Assembly: GCA_944990035.1 (NCBI GenBank)
Contig: CALYLX010000126.1
Location: 744,001-808,000, forward strand
Length of the DNA stretch: 64,000 nucleotides
Origin: Clitopilus passeckerianus
Taxonomy: Eukaryota; Basidiomycota; Agaricomycetes; Agaricales; Entolomataceae
Direction of reading: 5' to 3'
The notes under the pieces are model-generated. The model ran no database searches, had not been told where the DNA came from, and worked only from the letters and a program-made list of their open reading frames with translations. Positions within the stretch are counted from its first letter, which is position 1. Each line of letters begins with the position of its first letter. Below, in pieces: positions 46,677-58,681 of this stretch. The position numbers and the translations under genes were made by a program.

Positions 46677-49600
46677 TCAGGCCTTTACCGTTATTTCACT
46701 AACACTAAAGCCCAGAGGGCGGTAGTCGAATGTCACTACCGTGGATATTGTGCTGCGACACCACGGCTTCAGGCGTGGCGGGTAATTGCTGTCAGTGGCA
46801 TCTCCTTCAATGACTTGCAAGGTTCCAGTTGACGCAACGCTGCCGAACGGCAACGCAAGGGTAATTGAAGCGGCTGTCACAACATTATTCGAGATATTGA
46901 AGGATTGGTTAGGTGGCTACTGAACAAGATACTGCGAGATTCATACCTTGATGATAACTTCCCTTGTTGTGGTCTTCCGAACGACACTCCAGAAAAGTGT
47001 GCTATTCCGCTCTGGCAAAATGCTAGGCAGATACTAGATACTCGTCACCACGATTTAAGCTGAAGAGCGTTCAGCGGGCCATGTCTTAGTATCTGGTCTC
47101 TTGACAATTGGACTGAGGCTCACCTTCTGAACATAGTAACTAGTAGAACGAATCGATCAGAGGTTTACATGATCCCACCAACTCAAAGCTGACAAGGTTT
47201 GGAGTCGGCTCGCTAGAGCCTTAGATGATTTGGATCCTGCGAGGGAAGAAGCATACACATTGAGAGCCAGAAACATGCTGTTGATGTATGACCAGTAAGT
47301 TTATCATGCTCGAATACCATGACCCACATTCAATAGAGGGGCGTACGCTGCAGCAAAGCTTCATGGTCTATTTGAGTTTGACTCTCGATAGTTACCGCTG
47401 TCACGTACACTATGTCGCTGTTCCTCTCCAGACCGGTCATAAAAGCGGCTTCGCCAGCGGCACCTTCAAGGAGGAGTCTGCAGACCGAATCTACACCTTA
47501 ACCAAGGGGTATATCTCGTTCTGCATGGTAGGGTAAACGAGCCTTCCAGTAGCGGGGCTCTCGAATAGATTGCTCGCGTTGGTCGAAATCGCAGCATACT
47601 CCCCTTGGAAGTACTTAATACCGTATCGCTAGTAAACAATATTCAGGGACGGGGTCTTGAACAGAAGCGGGACCACTTACCACGAAATCGTCCACACTTT
47701 TGAATGTTGGAGTCAGCATCTCCAAAACTTGAAGACCTTTTAGATATTACACTCACTGTGTGTTTGGGTGTGGGGTCAGGGTTGTTCACATGGTCGTTGC
47801 AAGGAAGCCTAAAAGGTAAGATCAATATTTGAATGAGACAAAGAACAGGAAAGCATACTGATGTCAGAGAACTCAGCTTTGAGGGCATTCATGAAGTTGG
47901 TCCATCTGTATACATATCTACCGAGAAGATTCAGTATCCTGGGCACAGAAAAGGCCAAAGGGGAATTGAAAACTGACGACGTAGACGCAAAGAAATCCTA
48001 TTCATGGGTCGATTTGTATGTGCGAGTTCATTTTGGTGTCGTGTAACACTTGCCTCATTGCCTATTTCAACGAAGTTCAGCTTGAATGGTTTTGGATGTC
48101 CAAGGGGGTAATGCATGGCCGCTTCGGGAAGAGTCAGTAATTCTCCCTAGAACAACGATAGCACTTATCTACCTACCTATTGTGCTTTTGAAAGGGTCGC
48201 CAACAACAAAGTTAATCCGGTCAATCGCTTCCGGGATGTATCGTCCAAGGCCGGCTTCTGCAATAGATTGTCCGCCAAGAGCATACCCTATAGTGTGTAT
48301 TTCATTACGACACAGAGGGTATCAGTTCTTTGAAGATATAGCTACCTGCCCAGACTGCCATGATAGGCTCCATTTTGGCATCCTCGCACCATTCAAGGTA
48401 CTCCAAGATCCCGAGGCCACTAGATGGAGTCAATCAGCCTTTAACAACAGTTTCTTGAAGGGTTTCCTGACTGACTCAGTACTGATATATCCCCAATCAC
48501 CGACTCGGCCTGACCACTGTCAGCAGCGAGAATAACCGAAATCTTTGCTAAAATACCTGGACGATTAACTACCGGTCCCAACTTCAAACTAACATGAGCT
48601 CTAATGGACAAGGAAATAAAAGAAACTGCTTACGGTTGCAATCCACTTCCGTCCAGAAACGACGGTTTGTCCTTCTAGGTTATTGCCACCCAGAAACCGG
48701 AAGAATGGAGTCCCATTTCCACTAGAGCCTACATAACTATGAGCGCGAGCAACGCGATGTCAAGTTTCTGTTCTCACATTTGCAACATCCGCCCTCATTC
48801 CATTCTTCCTGTTCTTAAAGGTAGGAGGGAAGAGCGAAAACATTACAAATTGAATGGTCTGGCCTTCCGCATGATTACCGTCGAGAGTCACAGCGAATTG
48901 ATTGGAAAGAGAAGCTGCGATTTGGGAAGCCCGCAAGGTGAGAGTGACTTGTCTCCAAGCGGATTGTGTACCGGAAAGCTTTACATCCTTGGACACAAGA
49001 ATATCTCCAGAAGTGGCTTGGAGAAAAATGATGGCGTTGCCGTGGAAAGATGTGGCTTTTGTGAAACGATAGAAGAAGGACACTTTATATTTTGTCTTTT
49101 CCACGACCTTTATGCCTAAAAATATCTCATTAGTATTGCCTATGAAAAACGGAAGCGGAGATACCTACCTTAGTAACCGCCGTTGGTGAAACCAATAGCG
49201 CCAGTGCTGCCGGCTGGAATGGTCAATTCCGAGGCGTTCGGAAGTGCAGATGACACTGGCACGCTGGGTGAAACAGCATTGATGGAGGCTCCATTAATGG
49301 CGGACCAAGCATTCAAGGCGGCACTCGTTCCCAGAGTGACCTGCTGGAGAGCACGAATTTGCAACACTGGGAACGGTTGTCATGAGTTTCGTTATTATTC
49401 CGAGGCTTTACTGCGATACCTACTCTCAGCGTGCAGGTCCCCCATCACCGCTCTTGCGAATAATATAAGGTTGAGCCTGAGGGTTGAGATCCAATGACGA
49501 CTGGCTTACATGCTAGATTCCTGACATCAGCACTGAAAGATTATCGGCGGAGTGAAGACACCTTACACTGATACCCTAAGAAGTAAGGCTATGTTGACGT

Positions 49601-49822
49601 TATCCTTCTAAAAGCCCAATTCTACACTGACCTCGTACATCTGTCCCCCTGTGCCAGTGAGCCATAGTCAAAATCTCCACAGAAAACGTACTTTTGGGGC
49701 AAAAACTCACATAAAGTTGTTGGAATAGGATGGCTAGCAGCTGCACTGACGGACACAGTCACGGCGCGAGCCATTCCAGAGGCCCGAAGTATCTCCAAGA
49801 AGGCAGAAATCTTCAGAAGCAT
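46677..49822 (-). pseudogene. Decayed GH51 alpha-L-arabinofuranosidase
   Basis: Nearly the whole family can be followed on the - strand. In order: ATG 49822 with PIPTTLWGQMYE; SGDGG near 49440; LQQVTLGTSAALNAWSAING; GAIGFTNGGY; TKYKVSFFYRF; FFRFLGGNNLEGQT; GPVVNRPGR; GLGILEYLEWCEDAKMEPIM; PKPFKLNFVEIGNE (acid/base Glu at 48054-48056); YFQGEYAAISTN (nucleophile Glu at 47599-47601); GEAAFMTGLERNSDIV; SYYVQK; LNRGDEYL; STLFWSVVRKTTTREVIIK; FSVSEITVKA-TGA. The reading frame is broken many times. TAA (49170-49172) replaces the usual Trp after NGGY. Shifts occur near 49440, near 47790 (FLATT to VNNP), near 47200 and near 47030, where gatacta is directly repeated. FRFPGGNN has P to L. The breaks are spread over the gene and are not only in homopolymers, so true decay is more likely than sequencing error. 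Confidence 0.8.
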
Positions 49823-50463
49823 ATCTTCTCAAGCTGACTATGCTGACTCTTAGAAGTGGTTTGCAACTTTATAGCACCTCGCTTGAAGAAGCCGGCCCGC
49901 CTTGGTTGAGTACGGAACGTTCACAAACGCACCCAGAGTCCCTCGTCGGAGTGCACCCCATATGTTAGCACGGCGAGATTGCATATTCTGTATTGAAGCG
50001 CGCCGATACGAAGCAAACTCAGCACATGAGCAGATCTTGTGATGCGCTTCGTGCAGGTGCTTAAAAGACTACACTGCAACGAAAAAGGAAAAGTAGTGTA
50101 GAAATTACAGGGTGTCGTCCGTTATTTCTGGGTATGTTGTTCTGCGGTCGAACGCAAAGACGGTCCAGGGTATGACAGCGAACGACAAGCATGAGCTTCT
50201 GGATCTAGGCCGCATTTTAAAGGTTTTCAGATGGAAATGATGAACGCGTAGCAGGAAGCCAATGCAATTCTCCAGGCAAAGTACCAACAGCCTACATGGT
50301 CGTCGTTCAAGTCAACATCGGATTTCGGAATCTGAACATCATGACGTCACGTGTATATTCACGGAAATGGTCCGAGCTCCGAGTGCTATCGTCAATGTGA
50401 ACTTGAAAGCTTGAGGACACCCGGTACTTTGAATCTCCAACTTGAACCCATAAATCTTCATTC
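49823..50463. other. Intergenic upstream of isovaleryl-CoA dehydrogenase
   Basis: About 640 bp divergent region between the GH51 relic and the dehydrogenase gene. It contains the composite TGACGTCACGTG listed separately. No gene seen. Confidence 0.5.
50342..50353. promoter_or_regulatory. Overlapping CRE (TGACGTCA) and E-box (CACGTG)
   Basis: The 12-mer TGACGTCACGTG contains a perfect ATF/CREB palindrome overlapping a perfect E-box, 111 bp upstream of the dehydrogenase ATG. Fungal bZIP and bHLH factors recognise such cores. Binding here is inferred. Confidence 0.45.
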
Positions 50464-52161
50464 ATGGCTAGCCTAAGGTCAATTTCTAGACTTTCTGGTC
50501 TTCAATGCTTCACAAAGAGGGCTCTAGGAGTCCAGTCAAGACGACACACTTCATTCTATAACACGGAAGTGGCTGGGCTTACCGAGGAGGAACTAGAAGT
50601 ACGCATGGGTTCAAATAGAATGAAATCCTAGACTGACAGGTTGGTACTTGTAACCCTAGTTTAGAAATGCCGTAGTAGACTTTGCTCAGAAGGAAGTCGC
50701 ACCACGGGCGGCAGAAATTGACAAGACGAACCAGTCTCCAATGGTGAAGTCTGGTTCTCCTCTCCTATAACAGTATGCTTACCTGGACCTATCGTGCAGG
50801 ACTTGTGGCCCAAGCTTGGAGAAATGGGACTCTTGGGTGTCACAGTGTCTCCCAAGTATAATGGCCTGCAGCTTGGTTATCTTCACCATACGCTTGCGAT
50901 GGAAGCACTCTCAACGGCTTCGGGTTCCGTGGCCCTATCTTATGGTGCTCACTCCAATCTTTGCGTCAATCAAATACATCGGCAGGGCACGGATGAGCAG
51001 AAGGCCAAGTACTTGCCCGACTTGGTCAGTGGAACGAAAGTCGGCAGTTTGGCGATGAGTGAAGCCGGAAGTGGAAGTGACGTTGTCAGCATGCGGCTGA
51101 AGGCCGAAAAGATTCAAGGAGGCTGGAAGCTCAATGGCAGCAAATTCTGGTCCGTTTTTCCCCCCTTGAAGATAAATTTTCATAGATCCTAATGACCCAT
51201 TTGTAGGATAACTAATGGCCCGGTTGCGTCCACTTTAGTGGTTTACGCGAAGACCTCGCCAGAGAAGGGCTCGAAGGGCATCACTGCCTTCATCATTGAG
51301 CGTGGATTCAAAGGCTTCTCCACCAGCCCTAAACTCGACAAGTTTGGAATGAGGGGAAGTGATACCTGCGAGCTGGTATTCGAAGACTGCGAGGTGCCCG
51401 ACGGTAAGTGGCCCGAATGTCAGGTGTTGTCTTTTGGTACTGACTGCCAAAATTTGCAGCCAACATTCTTGGACAAGTTGATAGGGGGGCTGCAGTTTTG
51501 ATGTCCGGTCTTGATCTTGAGCGGATCGTGCTCAGTGGAGGACCACTGGGGTCAGTACGCTGTTGCTCAATTCCCGGCTTGTTCTGACATATACTATGTA
51601 GGTTGATGCAAGCAGCGTTTGACGAAGCGGTAAATTATACACATGACAGGAAGCAATTCGGACAGCCCGTGGCCACATTCCAATTGATGCAAGGTACACC
51701 CCAAAATGTCATTCTTCAGTGATGTCAATTAAACTGAATCTAATTCTAATAGGGAAGATTGCTGATATGTACACCAAGCTGAACGCAAGTCGTTCATACG
51801 TGTACGCCGTTGCGAGAGCCTGTGATCGTGGGCAAATTAGTCGAAGAGTACTTGTTTTTCTTTGAACGCGAAGTTGTCACTTAAACCACTGCGTAGGATT
51901 GTGCTGGTGCCATTCTGTATTCCACTGACCGAGCTATTGAGGTTGCTCTTGAGGCTATGCAATCCCTCGGAGGGAACGGATATATCAATGGTAAGTGTAA
52001 CTTTTAGTTCGGCCCCCGCTCGAGCTGAAGCCGACGCCCTTCCAGACTATTCAACAGGCCGAATTCTGCGAGACGCACGACTGTATGCAGTAGGAGCTGG
52101 GACACAGGAGATTCGGCGTATGTTGATCGGTCGGGAATTCAATCAGGAGCTGAAGAACTGA
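50464..52161 (+). CDS. Isovaleryl-CoA dehydrogenase, mitochondrial
   Basis: FAD acyl-CoA dehydrogenase of leucine catabolism, passing electrons to ETF. ATG 50464 gives [20 protein letters not shown] and then more basic residues (VQSRRHTSF), a mitochondrial presequence. Landmarks: [50 protein letters not shown] (flavin and substrate contacts), [32 protein letters not shown], and [18 protein letters not shown]. In the last segment the Glu of LDLER corresponds to the catalytic base placed on helix G in this subfamily, which separates it from other acyl-CoA dehydrogenases. Then [54 protein letters not shown], ending NQELKN-TGA. About nine introns. Intact. Confidence 0.93.
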
Positions 52162-52462
52162 AAGTGAGGAGCACATGGAAACATCGACTCAGTTCATTTG
52201 TTGATGACAATGGATATAGATGGTAACAAGGTCTGAATCGCTGGGGTCTCGATCGTGATCGACGCCGCGGAGTTGTTATGTCTCAGTACGATTGCAGTAA
52301 ACGGATTCAACTTGTACCATTTCTGTTTGACTTTTGGAGTCTAAAGGAAGCTGAAAAATAACATGCAAAGTTTATTCCTCGATTTAGCTCGAAATTTTTC
52401 AAAGTTTACATTTCCCTATTCGAGTCGGACTTGGCGACTCAGGTTACTCTTCTACCATTGGC
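52162..52462. other. Intergenic upstream of the Zn2Cys6 gene
   Basis: About 300 bp, AT-rich near 52360-52400. No gene or clear element. Confidence 0.45.
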
Positions 52463-53981
52463 ATGGCTGAACAAATGCACAATGACCAGTTCGCCAACAA
52501 CGGTTCCCAGCAACAGTGGAACGACCTGAAGATGAACTCTCAACTGATTCCCGAGTTGAACTACCCCATTATTGCACCTGGTGTCTTTTCTACAACGGAG
52601 GCCAACAAGCAACCGCAACAACAACAAATCCTTCCGACACCCGAGTATGTATTTCAGTCTCGGGTGCATAGCGTCCCACCTGTAGACAAGGAGCGCCAAC
52701 GCACCGTTCAGGCTTGCGATAAATGTCGCGAGCGCAAAACGAAGGTACGTTTATGTCAGACTGAAGGCTATCACCCATACCCATCCAAGTAATGTCTGTA
52801 GTGCTCTGGAGACCGACCTGTCTGCCAGAGGTGCACTGCGAGGGGTCTGTTATGCAATTACTCGAGCCGTGAACCAAGGACGCGAGGTCCCTCGAAGGCT
52901 CGACTGAGAAACGCCATCTCCTCAACCGAGCTACGAAATAACTCCAGACATGGGACTTTATCACCCCAGGGTGGCCAGCAGAACTGGCCGCTTCAGACTC
53001 CTCCTGGGATATCTCGTCATTACCGCAACCTATCGGCTAGCTACAACGGCATTCAACGGGCCCCCTCTCTGCCTTCCTCCCGGTATGACCAGTTCAAGAG
53101 CGGTATCCAGCCCGGTCAACTCTTTGATTTATCTCCCGCGGAAACTTGGCATGAACCATATACCCCGTTGAACAATTTATTTGGAAGCGGAGACGCCGAT
53201 TCCCCAATGCAGAATTTCCTCTCGCCCAACTCCTATAACAACCAATTACCTCAAGGTTCACCGCGGGATGTCAGGAGGGTCCAGAGCCATTCTACACTGC
53301 TCGGCAAGAATCGACCTGACTTGCGCCCAGTGATTGATCCAGCTCTTTGCAAATCCAGTCCCGCCGTACCTCAACAGAAGCCAGGAGCCGCTTATCCTTT
53401 CTATACGCCCACAGAAGAACAATTGTCGCCAGTATCGAATCGCTTGCTCAACCTCCCGCAGACTATGCAGAACAGACATTCCCCTTATATTGAACACTTG
53501 TCCCACGTTAACCCAGATATTCAAATGAACTGGGGTTACCAAAGCGATGGAGGTAGTACAAGGTGAGTATATGCAGCACTTCTTTTTGATGTACAAACCT
53601 GACTTCGCGCACAGCTCCGACGGTATGGACCACAATCTCATGTCTTCCCCCTCTACCTCTTCGGAAGGCATACCGGAGTTGCCCTCTCGGGGTGCGTCGA
53701 GTTTGGGTGCACCCTCCCCCGAACCCTTCGACTTCATGAACAGTGGTAACAATATGGCATCTGCACCAATGTACAGCGGGCCCAACACCTCCCAGAACAC
53801 GCAGAACATGACCGACAATGTGTTCATGGGCTTCCCAAACCTGAATCAGGCACCCTTCTCTGGTTCTCCCAATCATCAGCAGATGTATGGAGGTTATATC
53901 AACGCCGAGGATTCGGTCAATGCTCTGGGAGCTACACTGCCCCAGTTTGATAGCAGGGGACAGCGAGTTTTCCATGAATAA
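52463..53981 (+). CDS. Zn2Cys6 (Gal4-type) transcription factor
   Basis: ATG 52463 (MAEQMHNDQFANNGSQQQWN). An N-terminal Gln/Asn-rich region with PQQQQIL precedes the binuclear cluster VQACDKCRERKTK-CSGDRP then VCQRCTARGLLCNYSSRE. It has six cysteines spaced 2-6-6-2-6 and is interrupted by an intron after KTK. The remaining 380 residues are Ser/Pro/Asn/Gln-rich and of low complexity (SPRDVRRVQSHSTLL; FDFMNSGNNMASAP; QAPFSGSPNHQQMYGG), ending SRGQRVFHE-TAA. There is no fungal middle-homology (Fungal_trans) domain, so it is the short class of such factors. Two introns. Targets cannot be inferred. Tandem with the dehydrogenase gene. Confidence 0.87.
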
Positions 53982-54524
53982 TCGACCACAGACGATGCAC
54001 GCATCTCATGGCATCCTCTTCGGCCCGCCAACTTATTTGTATACATGCTACTTTACTGTGAAATATATTAGTTTAGAGTATTTCTGTACTTATTGATCGT
54101 CGATACACGATAGTCCTGCTATAATTGCATTGCTTGTACAATCAAACAAGATTTTGAAGGTGCAGAAACGTAATTGAGAGCAAGTGACAGCGTTTGAAAT
54201 TTGATTGCGAACAGTCTACAGGGAAGAATCAACCGACAAACTAAGAAAGGGTATACATATTCGTAACGGAAAGGATCGTGGCTAGGCAATGAAAGGTAGT
54301 ATTCGTGGATGGAGTTCGGTCGAAATTAGCATCATTTGGGTATCGCATGATGAGATTATTAGTTCTCCTAACACTGCGGTAAGCTAAGTACAGAAGAGAT
54401 ATAGCTTGGGGCACCTACCACGACGCGGCATGTGGGGTATCAGCACCTGTAGAGATATAACATGCAAAATGGTGTACCCAGGGGGGTAGCGATAGGTTGG
54501 AGAGTCAGAACCAGGAGCTCAAAA
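53982..54524. other. Intergenic between convergent Zn2Cys6 and LIS1 genes
   Basis: About 540 bp with AT-rich probable 3' UTR sequence. No gene seen. Confidence 0.5.
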
Positions 54525-56210
54525 TTACGGGAGCCATATCTTGATGGTTTGATCTATACTTCCAGTGGCAACAACATTGACGAGCTTCTCGGGCTCAGAA
54601 CTCGATCCGGCCGATGCAGTGGCTCCATTCTGAACCGCATTCGAGTTTCCAGATGCAGGCTGTCGGCCCCATGCCATTGTCTGGACGAAATGACCGTGGG
54701 CATCTACAGTCTTTATACAACGACCGTTTGTGAGATCCCAAACTTTGATGGTCTTGTCATCGGACGCAGAAAGAAGATTCTTCCCGTTGGGATGGAAAGA
54801 GAGGGCACGGACCCAGTTGTCGTGACCATGCTATTGTATCGGCATCAGATGCTGACAGGACCAGAAGAGCCGAGGGATATACCAAGGTTTTCAGCAGTTG
54901 ACCACTTGTCACATCCCATAATTTAATAACCTTGTCTCTACCACCGCTAGCGAGGAATAAACCAGGTCGTTTACTCCTGTCGCTTTCCTGAACCGAAGGG
55001 TAAGTCAAGGTAAACTGAGGCTAGAGGTCGCTAACCGGAAGCCCAGCCAACTGCCGTACAGCAGGATAGGCTGCAACGGGGGCAAATGTGACTGTCTCTA
55101 CATCGTGTTCATGGCCTCTGAATTCGGCTTTGCATTCGCCGCTTGATGGGTCCCATATTCTTACGGTCTTGCGCTGGGTGAATACAATCTCACGTGGAAG
55201 ATGGTAAAATCACTCACTTGATCTTTGGAGCCACTGGCAAGTAGCTTTCCGTCGTCCGACGGAACAATGCACCGTACCCATTCAGTATGCCCGGTGATAG
55301 TTCTCACTAGGTGACTGTGTCAAGGCCATTCAATCAGGTTCTACGTGAGGAGATGAAACTGGGTTCGAACGCACGTAGATGCAACCTCAAACATGCGTAT
55401 GGTTCGGTCACGACTGGCACTGACGATAAACTGATCCCCTGGCATGAAACGTACGCCTGAAACGGAGTGATCATGACCTGGAAATGTCTTCGTGTTCTTC
55501 CATTCATTTTGTGAATCCCAGATTTTGATGAACAAGTCTGATGAACACGATACTGGTAGTGCAGTCGAATTAGCCCAGGAATGCATGAATTGTCGGGAGG
55601 ATTACCTAGCAGATGCCCCTGGTGATCAAAATCGATGTCCTGGACGGATTTCGTATGTCCTTTGAGAGTGCGTTCAAATTCTCCCGTCTCCCAATCCCAT
55701 ATCTTGATGGTCGCGTCTTCGCTGGCCGAGGCGAGGACGGAATATTGGGGATGAAAAGTTACGCGCGTCACTGGTGCTCTGTGTCCTGACAATGTGTGGG
55801 CTGCTGGTGCACGAGGTACCCAGTCTGACTGTGAGGCAGCGCGCCTAGCTGGCGACAGGGTTAATTCCTCTTGAAGCGAAGCGTTACGATTCTCGAGATC
55901 CATAATCTGCCCAGTCAATTCCAGCAAGGCTGCAAAGTGTATATGAACGGCACGCACTTTCTTCTGCAATCTTATGACACTTGTCCATTTCTTCTCCAGT
56001 AGACCAGCGTATTTCGCCTTGGGATCAGGAGAGTAATCGGACCCCGTTTCGGCTTTTAATGTGTTGAATGCCTCGGTGTAATTATTAGCCCATAGGTAGT
56101 CGAGCATGGACTTATGTCTGTTGCAAGCCTGAGCTTTGAGAGAGAACTATGAATATTCGAATCTATGCGACGTACAAGTCTTCACGTTGCCGGTCTGATA
56201 GTAAGGACAT
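54525..56210 (-). CDS. LIS1/PAC1/NudF dynein regulator (LisH, coiled coil, WD40)
   Basis: The start is a small exon with ATG 56208-56210 ([12 protein letters not shown]). It splices (gtacgt...aacag) to [20 protein letters not shown], giving a complete LisH dimerisation motif. A coiled coil follows ([30 protein letters not shown]), then [20 protein letters not shown]. Seven WD repeats: [120 protein letters not shown]. The last blade ends TIKIWLP-TAA. The order and the segment [14 protein letters not shown] are diagnostic. Role by family: binds the dynein motor domain and promotes its initiation at microtubule plus ends, needed for nuclear migration in hyphae. Six or more introns. Divergent from the ATP synthase beta gene, with 235 bp between starts. 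Confidence 0.94.
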
Positions 56211-56445
56211 TACAGTAGCTGATAGTAGCAAGGCTAACTTAGACTACAAAGTTCAATATCAACGCATTATTTGTCCCTGCTTGTCCGTTGCCTTACACTC
56301 GTGTCTCCGTTGTTGGCGCTTGTTTGACACTAACCCAAAACGGAGGAAGCCGGGATTGTGGGAATTTATAATTTCTACGTAGACTCGGAATTCGCTACGC
56401 TCAGTTCCTTCCTCACCAACTCCTCCAACCTCCTTCACATTCATC

Positions 56446-58283
<1,838 letters not shown>

Positions 58284-58499
58284 AAGCATTCATAGACACT
58301 TACTTGCATGTTGACCATAACCTTATATTTCATTTCTGCCTCGTAGATTCACCCCAAAATAATACACTTTTTTATACTCTTCTATGCTACTCGTGAGTGG
58401 AAAAACATCGTCTGAGGTCGACTTCGAATATTTAGGCAAGTGCTGAGCTGGCATCGTTGATCTCCGTGCCACGCATGCTTTAGAGCAACTTTCTTCGAA

Positions 58500-58581
58500 G
58501 GCGCTATAGCCAAGTGGTTACGGCGACAGATTAGAAATCTGTTCCTCTTTGAGGGCGCAGGTTCGAATCCTGCTGGCGTCG
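58500..58581 (+). tRNA. tRNA-Ser (AGA anticodon)
   Basis: An 82-nt cloverleaf. The acceptor arm GGCGCTA pairs with TGGCGTC (two G-U type pairs), with discriminator G at 58581. The anticodon stem ACAGA/TCTGT encloses loop TTAGAAA, so the anticodon is AGA. A long variable arm (class II), expected for tRNA-Ser, follows. The T arm is GCAGG-TTCGAAT-CCTGC. The A box (TAGCCAAGTGG) and B box (GGTTCGAATCC) are present, no intron is visible, and a T run follows. It lies in the 398-bp gap between ATP2 and the insulysin gene. Confidence 0.95.
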
Positions 58582-58586
58582 TTGTC

Positions 58587-58591
58587 TTTTT
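58587..58591 (+). terminator. RNA polymerase III terminator
   Basis: TTTTT begins six bases after the tRNA-Ser 3' end, the normal Pol III stop signal. Confidence 0.8.
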
Positions 58592-58681
58592 GGCCTTTAG
58601 TAGCGCCGGTAGTTGCCGCGTAACCGCGGTAGTCCTCATAATTGCCTCATCTCATTATACCCCCACGGTCAGAAGGCTTGA

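Noticed and set aside
54462..54926. 154-codon + strand frame
   Set aside because: Antisense shadow of the last WD40 exons of LIS1.
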